Under the pieces are notes generated by a model. It was not told where the DNA came from. It did not search any database and was given only the letters and a program-made list of their open reading frames with translations. A DNA stretch of 64,000 bases from Micromonospora sp. MP36 (lineage in GTDB: Bacteria > Actinomycetota > Actinomycetes > Mycobacteriales > Micromonosporaceae). The stretch spans positions 18,156 to 82,155 of the forward strand of contig NZ_VSFA01000026.1 of the NCBI RefSeq assembly GCF_008119785.1, given 5' to 3'. Shown here in pieces: positions 1 through 9,106 of this stretch (its first letter is position 1; every line of letters starts with the position of its first letter). The position numbers and the translations under genes are program-made.

Positions 1-1
1 G

Positions 2-967
2 CCGCAGACCCCCCGGCACCCGTCCGGCAGCACCTGGTCGCCGACGCCGAACACCAACGCCTGCCACGACATCACCGCGTACCCGGAGATCGGGCTGGCC
101 GCCGGTGCCTGCCAGGGCAACGGAATCCTCATCGACATCTCGGACCCGGCCAACCCGCGCCGGATCGACGAGGTCGCCGACCCGAACTTCGCGTACTGGC
201 ACTCGGCCACGTTCAACAACGACGGCACCAAGGTGATCTTCACCGACGAGTGGGGCGGCGGTAGCGGTGCCCGCTGCCGGGACACCGACCAGCCGGAGTG
301 GGGCGCCAACGCCATCTTCGACATCGTCGACCGGAAGATGAAGTTCGCCAGCTACTACAAGCTGCCGGTTCCGCAGACGCTGCAGGAGAACTGCGTGGCG
401 CACAACGGGTCGCTGATCCCGGTGCCGGGTCGCGACATCATGATGCAGGCCTGGTACCAGGGCGGCATCTCGGTGTTCGACTTCACCGACTCGAAGAACC
501 CGCACGAGATCGCGTTCTTCGACCGGGGTCCGGTCAGCCCGGACCGGCTCGTGCTCGGCGGGTTCTGGTCGGCGTACTGGTACAACGGCAACCTCTTCGG
601 CAACGAGATCGCCCGCGGCTTCGACACGTTCAAGCTGACGCCCAGCGAGCACCTGTCGAAGGCGGAGATCCAGGCTGCCTCCGAGGTGCAGCTCGGCCAG
701 TTCAACGCCCAGGGCCAGCCGAAGGTCAACTGGACGCCGAGCTTCGCGGTGGCGCGTGCCCACTACGACCAGCTCGTCCGCGCCGACGCCCTCGGTCACC
801 CGCTGAAGTCCCAGGTCGACATGTTCCTGCAGCGGGCCGAGCGGTTCTCCGCCAACGGTCAGCGGGACGCCGCGGTGTCCCAGTTGCAGGAGATCGCCGG
901 CAAGCTGACCGCTTCGGAGCAGCAGAAGCTGAAGCAGGCGATCCTGGACCTGGCCGGATCGCTGTAA
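2..967 (+). CDS. LVIVD repeat-containing protein (5' end outside window)
   Basis: The frame is open from base 2 and ends with TAA, so the N-terminus lies upstream of the window. The visible 321 residues contain repeats of the LVIVD type: a hydrophobic strand, then 'DISDPANP' and, later, 'FDFTDSKNPHEI', the hallmark 'D-x-[ST]-[DN]-P-x-x-P' turn of these beta-propeller-like extracellular proteins. The last 75 residues are helical and charged ('FLQRAERFSANGQRDAA') and form a tail after the propeller. It converges on a DUF305 gene. LVIVD and DUF305 genes are often neighbours in actinobacteria, so the two may act together at the cell surface. The molecular role of LVIVD proteins is not established. 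Confidence 0.85.
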   Translation, partial: PQTPRHPSGSTWSPTPNTNACHDITAYPEIGLAAGACQGNGILIDISDPANPRRIDEVADPNFAYWHSATFNNDGTKVIFTDEWGGGSGARCRDTDQPEWGANAIFDIVDRKMKFASYYKLPVPQTLQENCVAHNGSLIPVPGRDIMMQAWYQGGISVFDFTDSKNPHEIAFFDRGPVSPDRLVLGGFWSAYWYNGNLFGNEIARGFDTFKLTPSEHLSKAEIQAASEVQLGQFNAQGQPKVNWTPSFAVARAHYDQLVRADALGHPLKSQVDMFLQRAERFSANGQRDAAVSQLQEIAGKLTASEQQKLKQAILDLAGSL

Positions 968-981
968 TCCGTCCCTGATCG

Positions 982-1022
982 AAGGGCACCTCGGCTCGAA
1001 CCTCCCGAGCCGAGGTGCCCTT
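982..1022. terminator. Bidirectional intrinsic terminator
   Basis: A perfect 17-bp inverted repeat (982-998 with 1006-1022) around a 7-nt loop lies between the convergent LVIVD and DUF305 genes. There is no long T-tract, as is usual in high-GC actinobacteria. The arrangement would stop transcripts from both sides. Confidence 0.85.
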
Positions 1023-1049
1023 CACCGTTTCTGCCTAAGCCGGGCGGGG

Positions 1050-1721
1050 TCAGCCCATCTTGGCCAGCATCTCCTGCATCCGCTGGATCTCGATGCCCTG
1101 GTCGGCGTTGACCTCACGAGCGAACTGGTCGCTCGCCGGCTCGAGTCCACCGCCGGTGGCGTAGAGTTCCTCCACCATGGCCAGCGCGCCCTGATGGTGA
1201 CGGATCATGAAGGTGAGGAACAGCCGGTCGAACTCCGCGCCGCGCGCCTGCTTGAGCTGGTCGAACTGCTCGGCGGTGAGCATCCCCGGCATGAGCTTGT
1301 CGTGGCTGGCGTGCGCGTTCGGTCCGCTGCTCGGCACGTTCCGCTCCGCGAGCCACCGCTGCATCCGCGCGATCTCGTCCCGCTGCGACACGTCGATCCG
1401 CTTCGCGAGCAGGGTCACGTCCGGGTTGGTCGTCCGCCCCTCCAGGAGCGCCGTCATCTCCAGAGCCTGCGCGTGGTGCGGGATCATCCCCTGGATGAAC
1501 AGGCTGTCCGCCGCGGTGAACCCGGGCGGCGAGACCTGCGACAGGTCGTTGCCGGACAGCGACCTGCCCGGTTGGCCCGGCGCTCCCGGCTGCACCACGT
1601 GCGCGCTCGGCGGGCGATACGACGGGTCGTCACGGTTCGCCCAGAGGGCGACGCCCACCCCCGAGCCGACGACGACCGTAGCGGCCACGGCGGAAATGAC
1701 CACGCGACGAGACAGGGGCAT
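1050..1721 (-). CDS. DUF305 domain-containing protein
   Basis: 223 residues. Residues about 8-27 are hydrophobic after 'SRR', giving an N-terminal signal anchor. The DUF305 domain follows, with two copies of its histidine motif: 'MIPHHAQALEMT' near residue 79 and 'MIRHHQGALAMVEEL' near 173. DUF305 is a four-helix ferritin-like fold found in exported proteins, and the paired HH motifs are thought to bind metal, often in copper- or stress-related loci. The adjacent LVIVD gene is a recurrent partner. Family assignment is firm; substrate and role are unknown. Confidence 0.9.
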   Translation of the reverse strand: MPLSRRVVISAVAATVVVGSGVGVALWANRDDPSYRPPSAHVVQPGAPGQPGRSLSGNDLSQVSPPGFTAADSLFIQGMIPHHAQALEMTALLEGRTTNPDVTLLAKRIDVSQRDEIARMQRWLAERNVPSSGPNAHASHDKLMPGMLTAEQFDQLKQARGAEFDRLFLTFMIRHHQGALAMVEELYATGGGLEPASDQFAREVNADQGIEIQRMQEMLAKMG

Positions 1722-2012
1722 GACTCACGTACCAATCCGGGCTTGAGCTGCGCGTCAGTGAACGCCATAGTGCCTCATGTCCGCCGCCCTCACCAGGTCA
1801 CGAAACGGCTACACCCCCCGTCACGCACGGGCCGGTGGATGGCCGAGTCACCCGAACGACCGATGCCGGTCCACAAGGGGCCGATCAAGGGTCGCGCCTC
1901 GCCGGGGTGCGGGGGATCTGCGGGTACGCCGGGATGAACCGGGGGTCAGCGGCCGGGACCGGCCAGGCGCGACGTGTTGCGGCCGGACTACGCGTACGAC
2001 AGCCGCGACCGG

Positions 2013-2039
2013 CCTGAACAAGCCCGAACGGACCCGAAC
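2013..2039 (+). promoter_or_regulatory. Triple 7-bp direct repeat upstream of PCP-P450 genes
   Basis: Three copies of CC(T/C)GAAC start at 2013, 2023 and 2033, an exact 10-bp period that places them on one face of the helix. They lie 77 bp upstream of the carrier protein start, inside the otherwise featureless 1722-2115 gap. The same arrangement recurs at 9107-9133 upstream of the exporter gene of the locus. Repeat number, spacing and orientation match, so this is probably an activator or repressor site for a cluster-specific regulator. The protein that binds it is not identified. Confidence 0.6.
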
Positions 2040-2115
2040 GGCGGTCGCCTTGATCGGTCACCCGCGTCGAGCCGAGGCTGGGATCGGCGCACCCGAGCAG
2101 GGAGGTAACGACGGA

Positions 2116-2412
2116 ATGAGCGGCGTTTCCCGGGACGAGCTGGCGGTCGCCTCGACGTACGTGGCACCCCGGTCCACCGTCGAGAGCCGGCTGGCGGAGC
2201 TGTGGAGCAGCAAGCTGGGGGTATCCCCGATCGGGGTGCAGGACGACTTCTTCGAACTCGGCGGCGACTCGCTGCTCGCCGCGGACCTGCTGATGGACAT
2301 CTACCACGACCTCGGCGTCGAGATCGACGCGTCGGTGCTGTTCCTGACGCCGACCATCGCCGACCTGGTCGAGGCGATGCCGGCGGCCGAGCCCGAGGCG
2401 ATCCCCCGGTGA
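2116..2412 (+). CDS. Free-standing peptidyl carrier protein (NRPS)
   Basis: 98 residues, ATG start 10 nt after a strong GGAGGT at 2101. The carrier-domain core 'DDFFELGGDSLLAADL' places the phosphopantetheine-attachment serine at residue 52 in the canonical GGDS motif. It is a single carrier domain with about 20 extra residues at the front. The stop overlaps the P450 start as GTGA, so the two are translationally coupled. That arrangement suggests the P450 acts on an amino acid tethered to this carrier, as in known beta-hydroxylating PCP/P450 pairs. Loading would come from the free-standing adenylation protein encoded on the opposite strand. Confidence 0.92.
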   Translation: MSGVSRDELAVASTYVAPRSTVESRLAELWSSKLGVSPIGVQDDFFELGGDSLLAADLLMDIYHDLGVEIDASVLFLTPTIADLVEAMPAAEPEAIPR

Positions 2413-3623
2413 CGGCCTCCGTCGACCCGGATCTGGTGGACCTCTCCGATGCCCGGCTGTTCGCGCACGGCGAGCCGCACGAGCTGTGGCGGGCGCTGCG
2501 CGCGCGCCGACCCGTCCGCTGGCAACCCGTCGCGGGCCGGACCGGGTTCTGGGCGGTCACCGGCTACGCGGACGCGGAACGGGTGCTGACCGACCACGCC
2601 GGCTTCACCTCCACCCGTGGGGTGTTCCTCAACGTGCTGGGTCGGGGGGAACCCGCCAGCGAGCTGCAGTTCTCCGCCAGCGACCCACCCCGGCACGGCG
2701 ACCTGCGCCGGCCGGTGCAGCGCGAGATGACGGTCCGGGCGGTACGGCACCACACCGAGTCGTTGCGGGCGGACATCGTCCGCCTGCTCACCCCCGCCCT
2801 CGACGGTGGACCGGTCGACTTCGCCTCGATCACCAGCGCGCTGCCGACCGCGATACTCGGTCCGCTGTTCGGCATCCCCGCCGCGGACTGGCCACGGCTG
2901 GCCCGGTTGGTCGGAATGTCGGTGGCCGAGGACGACCCGGACTACCGGTTGCCGGAGGGCGTCGAGGAAACCCTGCAGCGGGCGCACCGGGAGCTGTTCG
3001 GCTACCTGCTCAACCTGGTCCTGGCGCACCGGCGCCGCCCGCGCGGCGACCTGGTCGACGTACTGGCGTCGATGACGGTGGACGGCCGGCCGTTGAGCCC
3101 GGGCGCGGTCGTGGCGAACTGCTACAGCCTGCTGCTCGGCGCCAGCGCGGCGATGCCGCACGTGCCGAATGCGGCGCTGCTCGAGCTGTCCCGCACCGGC
3201 GGCTACGCCGAGTGGGCCCGGCAGCCGGAGCTGCTGGACTCCGGCATCGAGGAGGCGGTGCGCTGGGCCACCCCGGCCCGGCACTTCCTGCGCTGCGCGA
3301 CCCGGGACACGCAACTGGGGGACGTGACCGTCGCAGCCGGTGACGCGGTGGTCGTCTGGATCAGCTCCGCCAACCGCGACGAGCGGGTGTTCGCCAATCC
3401 GCACCGGTTCGACGTCCGGCGCACGCCCAACCGGCACCTCAGCTTCGGCGACGGCCACCACTACTGCATCGGGGCACCGCTCGCGCGGCTGACCCTGCGC
3501 ACCTTCTTCACCGAACTGTTCCGCCGATTCTCGTCGTTCGAACCGGCCGGCGACGTCGAGTACGTCCAGTCGGCGTGGCTGGCGGGCATCCGGCGGCTGC
3601 CCCTGGTCGCCACCCCGCGTTAG
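2409..3623 (+). CDS. Cytochrome P450
   Basis: 404 residues, GTG start overlapping the PCP stop by 4 bp. Heme-binding loop 'FGDGHHYCIG' (Cys near residue 352) and the ExxR motif within 'IEEAVRWATPARH' are intact, so the enzyme should bind heme. The I-helix is atypical: where most bacterial P450s have A-G-x-[DE]-T-T, this one reads G-A-S-A-A-M. It lacks the acid/alcohol pair used for oxygen activation. EryF is a known P450 without that threonine and uses its substrate's hydroxyl instead. Likely substrate is a PCP-bound amino acid, by context. Reaction type (hydroxylation, cross-link or other) cannot be told from sequence. Confidence 0.93.
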   Translation: MTASVDPDLVDLSDARLFAHGEPHELWRALRARRPVRWQPVAGRTGFWAVTGYADAERVLTDHAGFTSTRGVFLNVLGRGEPASELQFSASDPPRHGDLRRPVQREMTVRAVRHHTESLRADIVRLLTPALDGGPVDFASITSALPTAILGPLFGIPAADWPRLARLVGMSVAEDDPDYRLPEGVEETLQRAHRELFGYLLNLVLAHRRRPRGDLVDVLASMTVDGRPLSPGAVVANCYSLLLGASAAMPHVPNAALLELSRTGGYAEWARQPELLDSGIEEAVRWATPARHFLRCATRDTQLGDVTVAAGDAVVVWISSANRDERVFANPHRFDVRRTPNRHLSFGDGHHYCIGAPLARLTLRTFFTELFRRFSSFEPAGDVEYVQSAWLAGIRRLPLVATPR

Positions 3624-3709
3624 AACCTGTCGTGCGGTCGGTCCTCAGCTGACCTCGTCGGGACGCCGCCGTGGTACTCGTGCACCTTCCCCAACACGTC
3701 TCCTGATCG

Positions 3710-5167
3710 CTACGCCGGGCCTCGGGCCCCGGCTGCCCACCGGTTCAACGTCCCGCGGTCGAGTTTGCCGCTGGGCTGGGTGGGCAGCCGGTCCAGGACG
3801 ACCCAGCGGGCCGGGACGGCCACCGCCGGCAGCCGGTCCAGCACGTACGCCCGCAACGCCCGGGTGTCCACCGGCTGCTCCGCCACCAGGAAGGCGACCA
3901 GCCGCGCCGGGTCGTCGCCGGACCGGCCGACGGCGGCGGCCGTGATGCCGGGGTGGCCGCTGATCGCCTGCTCGATCTCGGCCAGCTCGATTCGGACACC
4001 GCCGAGCTTGAGCTGGTCGTCGAACCGGCCGTGGAAGCGCAGCAGGCCGTCGGGGCCCACGCTGGCCAGATCCCCCGAGCGGTGCGGTCCGGCGCCGCTC
4101 GCCACGCCGGGTCCGTCGATCCAGATCTCGCCGATCGTCCCCGGCCGCACCGGTCCCCCACCTCCGGGCGTCCGCAGCGTCACGGTCGCCCCCGGGATCG
4201 GGACGCCGATCGGCACCGTGGCCGCCGCCCCGTCGGCCGGGGTGCACCGGTGCACGGTGCTCCAGACCGTGCACTCGGTCGGCCCGTACTCGTTGTGCAG
4301 CGCGGTGTCGGGCAGCACGGCGAAGTGCCGGGCGACCAGGGCGGGCGGGCACGCCTCACCCGCGACGACCACGGTGGTGAGGCTGGCCAGCCGCGCCGGG
4401 TCGGCCGACCTGAGCAGCAGCGCGTAGAGCGAGGGCACCATCAGCAGGTGCGACGGCCGGTGCCGGGCCGCCGCGCGCTGGACCGCGACCAGGTTCGCCG
4501 GCCGATCGCTTGGAATGATCAGACGGCCCCCGCTGGCCAGGGTCCAGAAGATACCCGCCACCGAACTGTCGAACGCGATCGACGAGCAGAGCAGGAAGCC
4601 GTCGACCGGGTCCGGGTAGTACGCCAGGCGGGCCGCCGTCGAGTAGGCCAGCGCGACCGCCGGCACCGTCACCGGCTTGGCCTCCCCGGTCGTACCGCTG
4701 GTGAAGTAGGTGTACGCGGCGGGCCCGCGGACGGGATCGCCCAGCGGCCCGGCCGCGTCGATGGCCGGGCCGACCGGCACGGTCCGCCACGGCCCGGGCG
4801 GCGACGGGACGCCCGGCTCGGCGAGCACCAGCTTCGCCCCGCTCAGCCGGAACGTGCGCCGCTGCCGCTCGGGCGGAAACGCCGCGTCGACCGGGACGTA
4901 GCGCCCGCCGGCCCGCAGCACGGCGAGCAGGGCGGCGACGGCCCAGCCGGAGAGCCGGGCGTGGACGAGGACCGGCTCGCCTTCCGACAGACCCTGGCCG
5001 CGCAGGTCGGCGGCGATCCGGCGGGTCAACCCGTCGAGTTCGCGGTAGGTCAGCGTGCCCGCCGGATCGACCACGGCGGGCGCCGCCGATCCGGACCGCA
5101 GATGCGGCTCCAGCAGGTCGAGGATGTGGTCCGGGTACGCGAACGCTGCGGGGGTGCTGGCCGTCAC
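3710..5167 (-). CDS. Free-standing NRPS adenylation protein
   Basis: 485 residues, GTG start overlapping the upstream condensation gene by GTGA. Core motifs run in order: A2 'LRAGGRYVPVD', A3 'TYFTSGTTGEAKP', A4 'FDSS', A5 'NEYGPTECTVWST', A6 'GEIWIDGPG', A7 'HRSGDL', A8 'GRFDDQLKLGGVRIE' and A10 'LPTQPSGKLDR'. The A10 lysine and the A4 aspartate that binds an alpha-amino group are present, so it probably activates an alpha-amino acid as AMP ester. The specificity positions in the A5 region read E, V, W, which matches no code I can recall, so the substrate is left open. No carrier domain follows; it must load the separate PCP in trans. Confidence 0.92.
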   Translation of the reverse strand: MTASTPAAFAYPDHILDLLEPHLRSGSAAPAVVDPAGTLTYRELDGLTRRIAADLRGQGLSEGEPVLVHARLSGWAVAALLAVLRAGGRYVPVDAAFPPERQRRTFRLSGAKLVLAEPGVPSPPGPWRTVPVGPAIDAAGPLGDPVRGPAAYTYFTSGTTGEAKPVTVPAVALAYSTAARLAYYPDPVDGFLLCSSIAFDSSVAGIFWTLASGGRLIIPSDRPANLVAVQRAAARHRPSHLLMVPSLYALLLRSADPARLASLTTVVVAGEACPPALVARHFAVLPDTALHNEYGPTECTVWSTVHRCTPADGAAATVPIGVPIPGATVTLRTPGGGGPVRPGTIGEIWIDGPGVASGAGPHRSGDLASVGPDGLLRFHGRFDDQLKLGGVRIELAEIEQAISGHPGITAAAVGRSGDDPARLVAFLVAEQPVDTRALRAYVLDRLPAVAVPARWVVLDRLPTQPSGKLDRGTLNRWAAGARGPA

Positions 5168-6417
5168 GACCGCACCAGCCGGTCGAGTCGGTCCGCGTAG
5201 CAGCTCACGAGGTGCTCGATCGTGTGCCGGGAGAACAGGTCGGCCCGGTAGCGCATGGTCCCGGTGTAGCCGCCGTCGGCGTCCTGCTCCAGCCACGCCA
5301 CGAGACCGTTGACCGGGATCACCGGGCCGCCGAGCGGCAGCCCGGCGGGCAGCCGGACCGGCCGGTACGCCAGCGGCCCGACCGCCGGTATCGGCGGCAC
5401 CTGGATGACCTCGAACTGGGCGCTGACCGGCCCGCCCGGAGCGAAGTAGCGGGCCGCCTCGGGCAGGCTCGACACCAGGTCCGCCAGCGGCATCTCCCGG
5501 GTGAACGCGGTGGCGAAGGCGCGGTGCACCCGGCGCAGCGTCTCCCCCGGTGCCGGGTCGCCGCTCGCGTCCACCCGCACCGGCAACGCGTTCATGAACA
5601 GTCCGACGGTGTCCCAGTCGGACCGGCTGCGGCCGTAGGTCAGCACCGGCACGGTCAGGTCGGTGGCGCCGGTGACCGCGCCGAGCGCGCCGACGAAACC
5701 GCTGAGCAGCAGGACGAACGGCGAGGTACGCAGCGCACGGGCGGCGGCCCGCAGCCGCTGGTCGGCGACGGCGACCGGGAAGCGGATCTCGGACGTGCGG
5801 GGCGGCCCGCCGGGCTCGTCGGCGCCGAGCGGCAGGCCGGGCACGTCGGTCAGCGCCTGCCGCCAGTGATCCGCCAGCCGGATGCGCTGCTCGTCGGTCA
5901 GGCCGCGTGGCACCGGCACCCGGTCCGGCGGCGCCTGCACCGGGTCGTCGTCGCGCTCGCCGAGCCGGTCGGCGTAGCTGCGCAGCAGGTCGGCGATGAG
6001 GATCCGCATCGACCAGGGGTCCGCGGCGGCGTGCTGGGCCACCAGCACGAGCGTGGCGTCCGTGGCGTCGTGCCGGGCCAGGAACGCCCAGAGCAGCGGC
6101 ACGGATCCGGGCGGGTAGCTGCCGGCGACGATCGTGTCGATCAGGCGGTCCGGGGCCACCTCCACCAGTGGCACCGGTGCCGGTGGCGCCACCCGGGGGC
6201 CGGGCGCGTCGGGCACGAGCACGGTTCGCAGCGCCTCGTGCCGCACGACGAGCCGGTCCAGCGCGTCCCGCAGCGCCGGCACGTCGAGCGGGCCGGCGAG
6301 TCGGTAGCCGCCGAGGCAGACGAAGCGTGGCCCGAAGACCATGCCCGGGGCGACCTCATCCACCCAGGCCAGGAGCCGCTGCGCCGGGGACAGCGGAACG
6401 GTGAGCTGTTCGTGCAT
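5164..6417 (-). CDS. Free-standing condensation-domain protein 1
   Basis: 417 residues, ATG preceded by GAGGAG. The opening 'PLSPAQRLLAW' and the 'RHEALRTVLV' segment are typical of NRPS condensation domains. The active-site motif is QHAAADP instead of HHxxxDG: the catalytic second His and the Asp remain, but the first His is Gln and the Gly is Pro. It could form an amide or ester bond, or act as a carrier-independent acyltransferase like the PapA family. It sits between the adenylation gene (4-bp overlap) and an MFS gene (25 bp upstream), in one operon. Confidence 0.85.
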   Translation of the reverse strand: MHEQLTVPLSPAQRLLAWVDEVAPGMVFGPRFVCLGGYRLAGPLDVPALRDALDRLVVRHEALRTVLVPDAPGPRVAPPAPVPLVEVAPDRLIDTIVAGSYPPGSVPLLWAFLARHDATDATLVLVAQHAAADPWSMRILIADLLRSYADRLGERDDDPVQAPPDRVPVPRGLTDEQRIRLADHWRQALTDVPGLPLGADEPGGPPRTSEIRFPVAVADQRLRAAARALRTSPFVLLLSGFVGALGAVTGATDLTVPVLTYGRSRSDWDTVGLFMNALPVRVDASGDPAPGETLRRVHRAFATAFTREMPLADLVSSLPEAARYFAPGGPVSAQFEVIQVPPIPAVGPLAYRPVRLPAGLPLGGPVIPVNGLVAWLEQDADGGYTGTMRYRADLFSRHTIEHLVSCYADRLDRLVRS

Positions 6418-6442
6418 GGCTTCTCCTCGATCAACGGACGGG

Positions 6443-7741
6443 TCAGGACGGCGGCGCGACGGCCGCCGCGCCGGTGGCGGCCGCGGGCGCCGGGTCGGGT
6501 GCCGGTGGCTCACCGAACAGCCGGGGCAGGGCGAGCGCGAACACCAGCCAGCCGGCGATGAACGCCGCCGCCACCACGGCGAGGGCCGGCCGTACCCCGA
6601 GCAGGTCACCGAGCAGGCCGCCGACGACGGCGCCGACCGGCAGCGCGCCCAGGGCGATGGTGCTGAACGCCGCCGTCACCCGGCCGAGCGCGGACGGGTC
6701 GGTACGCGCCTGCCGCTGACTGATGTTGTGGACGTTGAAGACCGTCAGGCCGAGGCCGTACGCGTTGAACGACAGCACGATGAGCGCGACGGCCACGAGC
6801 TGCGGACCGCTTGCCAGCGGTACCAGGACCGGGCTGCACGAGGCGAACCCGATGGCGACCACGAGGGTCCTGGCCGTCCCCCAGCGACGCTCCATCCTGC
6901 CGGCGACGACCGATCCGACGACCGCGCCGACGCTGCCCAGCGCGATGCACAGGCCGACCTGACCGGCGTCCAGATCGAGCTGCCGGACCGCGTAGATCAT
7001 GAACAAGGTCAGCAGCGCCTGCTCGCAGAGGTTGAACCAGGCCCCTTCCAGCATCAGCGCGCGTAGCACCCGGTCGCGCCAGAGAAGCCGGACCCCGTGC
7101 GTGAGGCGCCGCGACATCGACTCGTCGTTCCCGGCCGGCCGCGCCCGGCGGGGCTCCCGCTTGCGGATCGCGAGCAGGGCGACGACAGAGACCGCGTACG
7201 AGGCGATGTCGATGAGGAACGCGATCGTCGGGCTGAGCACCTTGAGCAGCCATCCGCCCAGGCCGGTGCCCGCGAGCTGCGCGACCGAGTAGGAGGTCTG
7301 CATCTTCGCGTTGCCCTCGACCAGATGCCGGCGCTCCACCACCGCTGGCAGATAGGAGTGCCACGCCACGTCGAACGCCGCGGTGAACGTGCCCAGCACG
7401 AAGGCGATGACGCACCAGCTCCAGACCTGCAGCGTCCCGGTCTGCAGCAGGGCGATGGCGGCGGCGAGCGTGGCCATCCGGGCCAGGTTGGACCCGACCA
7501 GGACCGGACGCCGGCCCACCCGGTCCACCCAGTGGCCGGCGACGAGCGTCAGCAACAGGACGGGCGCGAACTGGGCGGCCGACACCACCCCGAGCTCGGT
7601 CGGTGACGCGCTCAGGTAGGTCACCGCCACCAGCGGAAACACCAGCTGGGTCGCGTAGGTGCCGATCAGCGACACGCTCTCGCCGAACCACAGCTTGCGG
7701 AAGTCGGAGTGGTGCCACAGTTCCCCGCGCCGGTACCTCAT
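6443..7741 (-). CDS. MFS transporter, probable efflux of cluster product
   Basis: 432 residues with about 12 hydrophobic segments. 'WFGESVSLIGTYATQLVFPL' at the N-terminus and 'GHWVDRVGRRPVLV' (MFS motif A, loop 2-3) mark a DHA-type exporter of the MFS_3/enterobactin-exporter class common beside peptide siderophore and NRPS genes. Its ATG lies 7 nt after the stop of the second condensation gene, so it is in the same operon, C2-MFS-C1-A. The C-terminal tail after the last membrane segment is Pro/Ala-rich and cytoplasmic. Substrate is inferred only from context. Confidence 0.9.
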   Translation of the reverse strand: MRYRRGELWHHSDFRKLWFGESVSLIGTYATQLVFPLVAVTYLSASPTELGVVSAAQFAPVLLLTLVAGHWVDRVGRRPVLVGSNLARMATLAAAIALLQTGTLQVWSWCVIAFVLGTFTAAFDVAWHSYLPAVVERRHLVEGNAKMQTSYSVAQLAGTGLGGWLLKVLSPTIAFLIDIASYAVSVVALLAIRKREPRRARPAGNDESMSRRLTHGVRLLWRDRVLRALMLEGAWFNLCEQALLTLFMIYAVRQLDLDAGQVGLCIALGSVGAVVGSVVAGRMERRWGTARTLVVAIGFASCSPVLVPLASGPQLVAVALIVLSFNAYGLGLTVFNVHNISQRQARTDPSALGRVTAAFSTIALGALPVGAVVGGLLGDLLGVRPALAVVAAAFIAGWLVFALALPRLFGEPPAPDPAPAAATGAAAVAPPS

Positions 7742-7748
7742 CGGCCGC

Positions 7749-8993
7749 TCAGCCGGCCCGGTCCGCGTCGAGGAGCGCCTGGCGCATCCGGCGGAGCAGC
7801 TCCGCGGCGACGGCCGACCGCCCGACCGGGACCCGGAGTTCGCACGTGAGGTCGGTTCCCTCGATGACGCGCAGGTAGCGGCGGGGCCCGACCGACGAGA
7901 ACGGGGCCGCCCAGCTGACCGTCGCGTCCTCGGCGGCGTCGAGATCCGGGTCCGACGGCTCCGGCTCGTCCGCGCGGCGGGCGATGAAGTTGACCGACCA
8001 GGTGCTGTCGTACTGCCCCCTACGGTAGCCGGCCTCGTCCAGCAGCCGGAACGCCCGGTCCACGTCATAGACGCCGTGGGCGTACGCGACCCGGGTTCGC
8101 GTGACGACCTCCCGGACCAGGTCGGCCAGGCCCGGCCCGGACGGCCGGTCGAACAGGACGGGAATCCACTGGTTCATCGACGTCACGACGTCCCGCCGGT
8201 AGGGGTCGAACCGGTTCGACGAGAGCACCCGGACCAGCAGCCGGTCGTCGCCGCCGACCGCGAACAGCCCGGCGCAGAACGCGGACAGCACCACGTTGGC
8301 GACGGACACGCGCAGCCGCGCCGCCACCCGCCGCGCCGCCCCGGCAAGCGCCCGGGAGACCAGCCTGGCCTCCACGAACGGCGGCTGCCCGACGGCCGGG
8401 GGAGGCACCTCGGTGAGCAGCTTCGCCCAGTAGTCCATGGCCGCCGCGCCACGGCGCTGGCCGGCCGGTGACTGCTCGTGCGCCACGATCGTCCGGGGCC
8501 CGGACACGGCGTCGTCCAACGTGCCGGCGAGCGCCGCGAGGAAGTCCCGCCTGAGGACCCACGTCGCCAGGCCGTCGGCGACCATGTGGTGGTGCACCAG
8601 CACCAGGTGCGTGGGAGCGTCCCCGGCGGCGACGACCGTGGCCCGCCAGGCCGGCTCGCGGACCAGGCTAAACGGTTGCCGGGCCAGCTGCTCGCGGACC
8701 GTGTCGAGGTCGACCCGCGGGTCGGCGGCCCGCTGCACCGCCACGTCGGGTGTCCGGGGCGGATGCGGGACCTGCCGGGGCGCGGCCGGATCGCTGAGGT
8801 CGTACGTGGTGCGCAGCGACTCGTGCCGGCGGACCAGGGCAGCGAGGGCCGCCCGGACGTCGGCGGTCCCGGTTCCGGCGGGCAGCTCCCACGCCTGGAC
8901 GATGTTGGGCTCGTGCCACCGGTCCCTCGGCACGGACTCGACGTCGCGCCAGATGGCGAGCTGACCGAACGTCAGCGGTGCGGACGTGACCAA
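7749..8993 (-). CDS. Free-standing condensation-domain protein 2
   Basis: 414 residues. The proposed start is TTG at 8993, placed 5 nt after GGAGG and directly before 'PLTFGQLAIWRDVE', the expected beginning of a condensation domain; upstream residues in the same frame look non-coding. The catalytic motif HHMVADG is intact. It is the first gene of the minus-strand NRPS operon and is transcribed divergently from the second MFS gene. With condensation protein 1 it offers two bond-forming steps around a single visible carrier and adenylation protein. No thioesterase or reductase domain is in sight, so the last condensation step may release the product. Confidence 0.87.
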   Translation of the reverse strand: MVTSAPLTFGQLAIWRDVESVPRDRWHEPNIVQAWELPAGTGTADVRAALAALVRRHESLRTTYDLSDPAAPRQVPHPPRTPDVAVQRAADPRVDLDTVREQLARQPFSLVREPAWRATVVAAGDAPTHLVLVHHHMVADGLATWVLRRDFLAALAGTLDDAVSGPRTIVAHEQSPAGQRRGAAAMDYWAKLLTEVPPPAVGQPPFVEARLVSRALAGAARRVAARLRVSVANVVLSAFCAGLFAVGGDDRLLVRVLSSNRFDPYRRDVVTSMNQWIPVLFDRPSGPGLADLVREVVTRTRVAYAHGVYDVDRAFRLLDEAGYRRGQYDSTWSVNFIARRADEPEPSDPDLDAAEDATVSWAAPFSSVGPRRYLRVIEGTDLTCELRVPVGRSAVAAELLRRMRQALLDADRAG

Positions 8994-9106
8994 CGAAGCC
9001 TCCGGGTGGGTGTCGCGCGTCGGCGAGCCGGCCGAGCAGCCCGCGGCGACCGGTGTGCGGGTCAGTCTGGTGACCGATCCGGCCCGGGGACAGGAGATCG
9101 AGCGGC

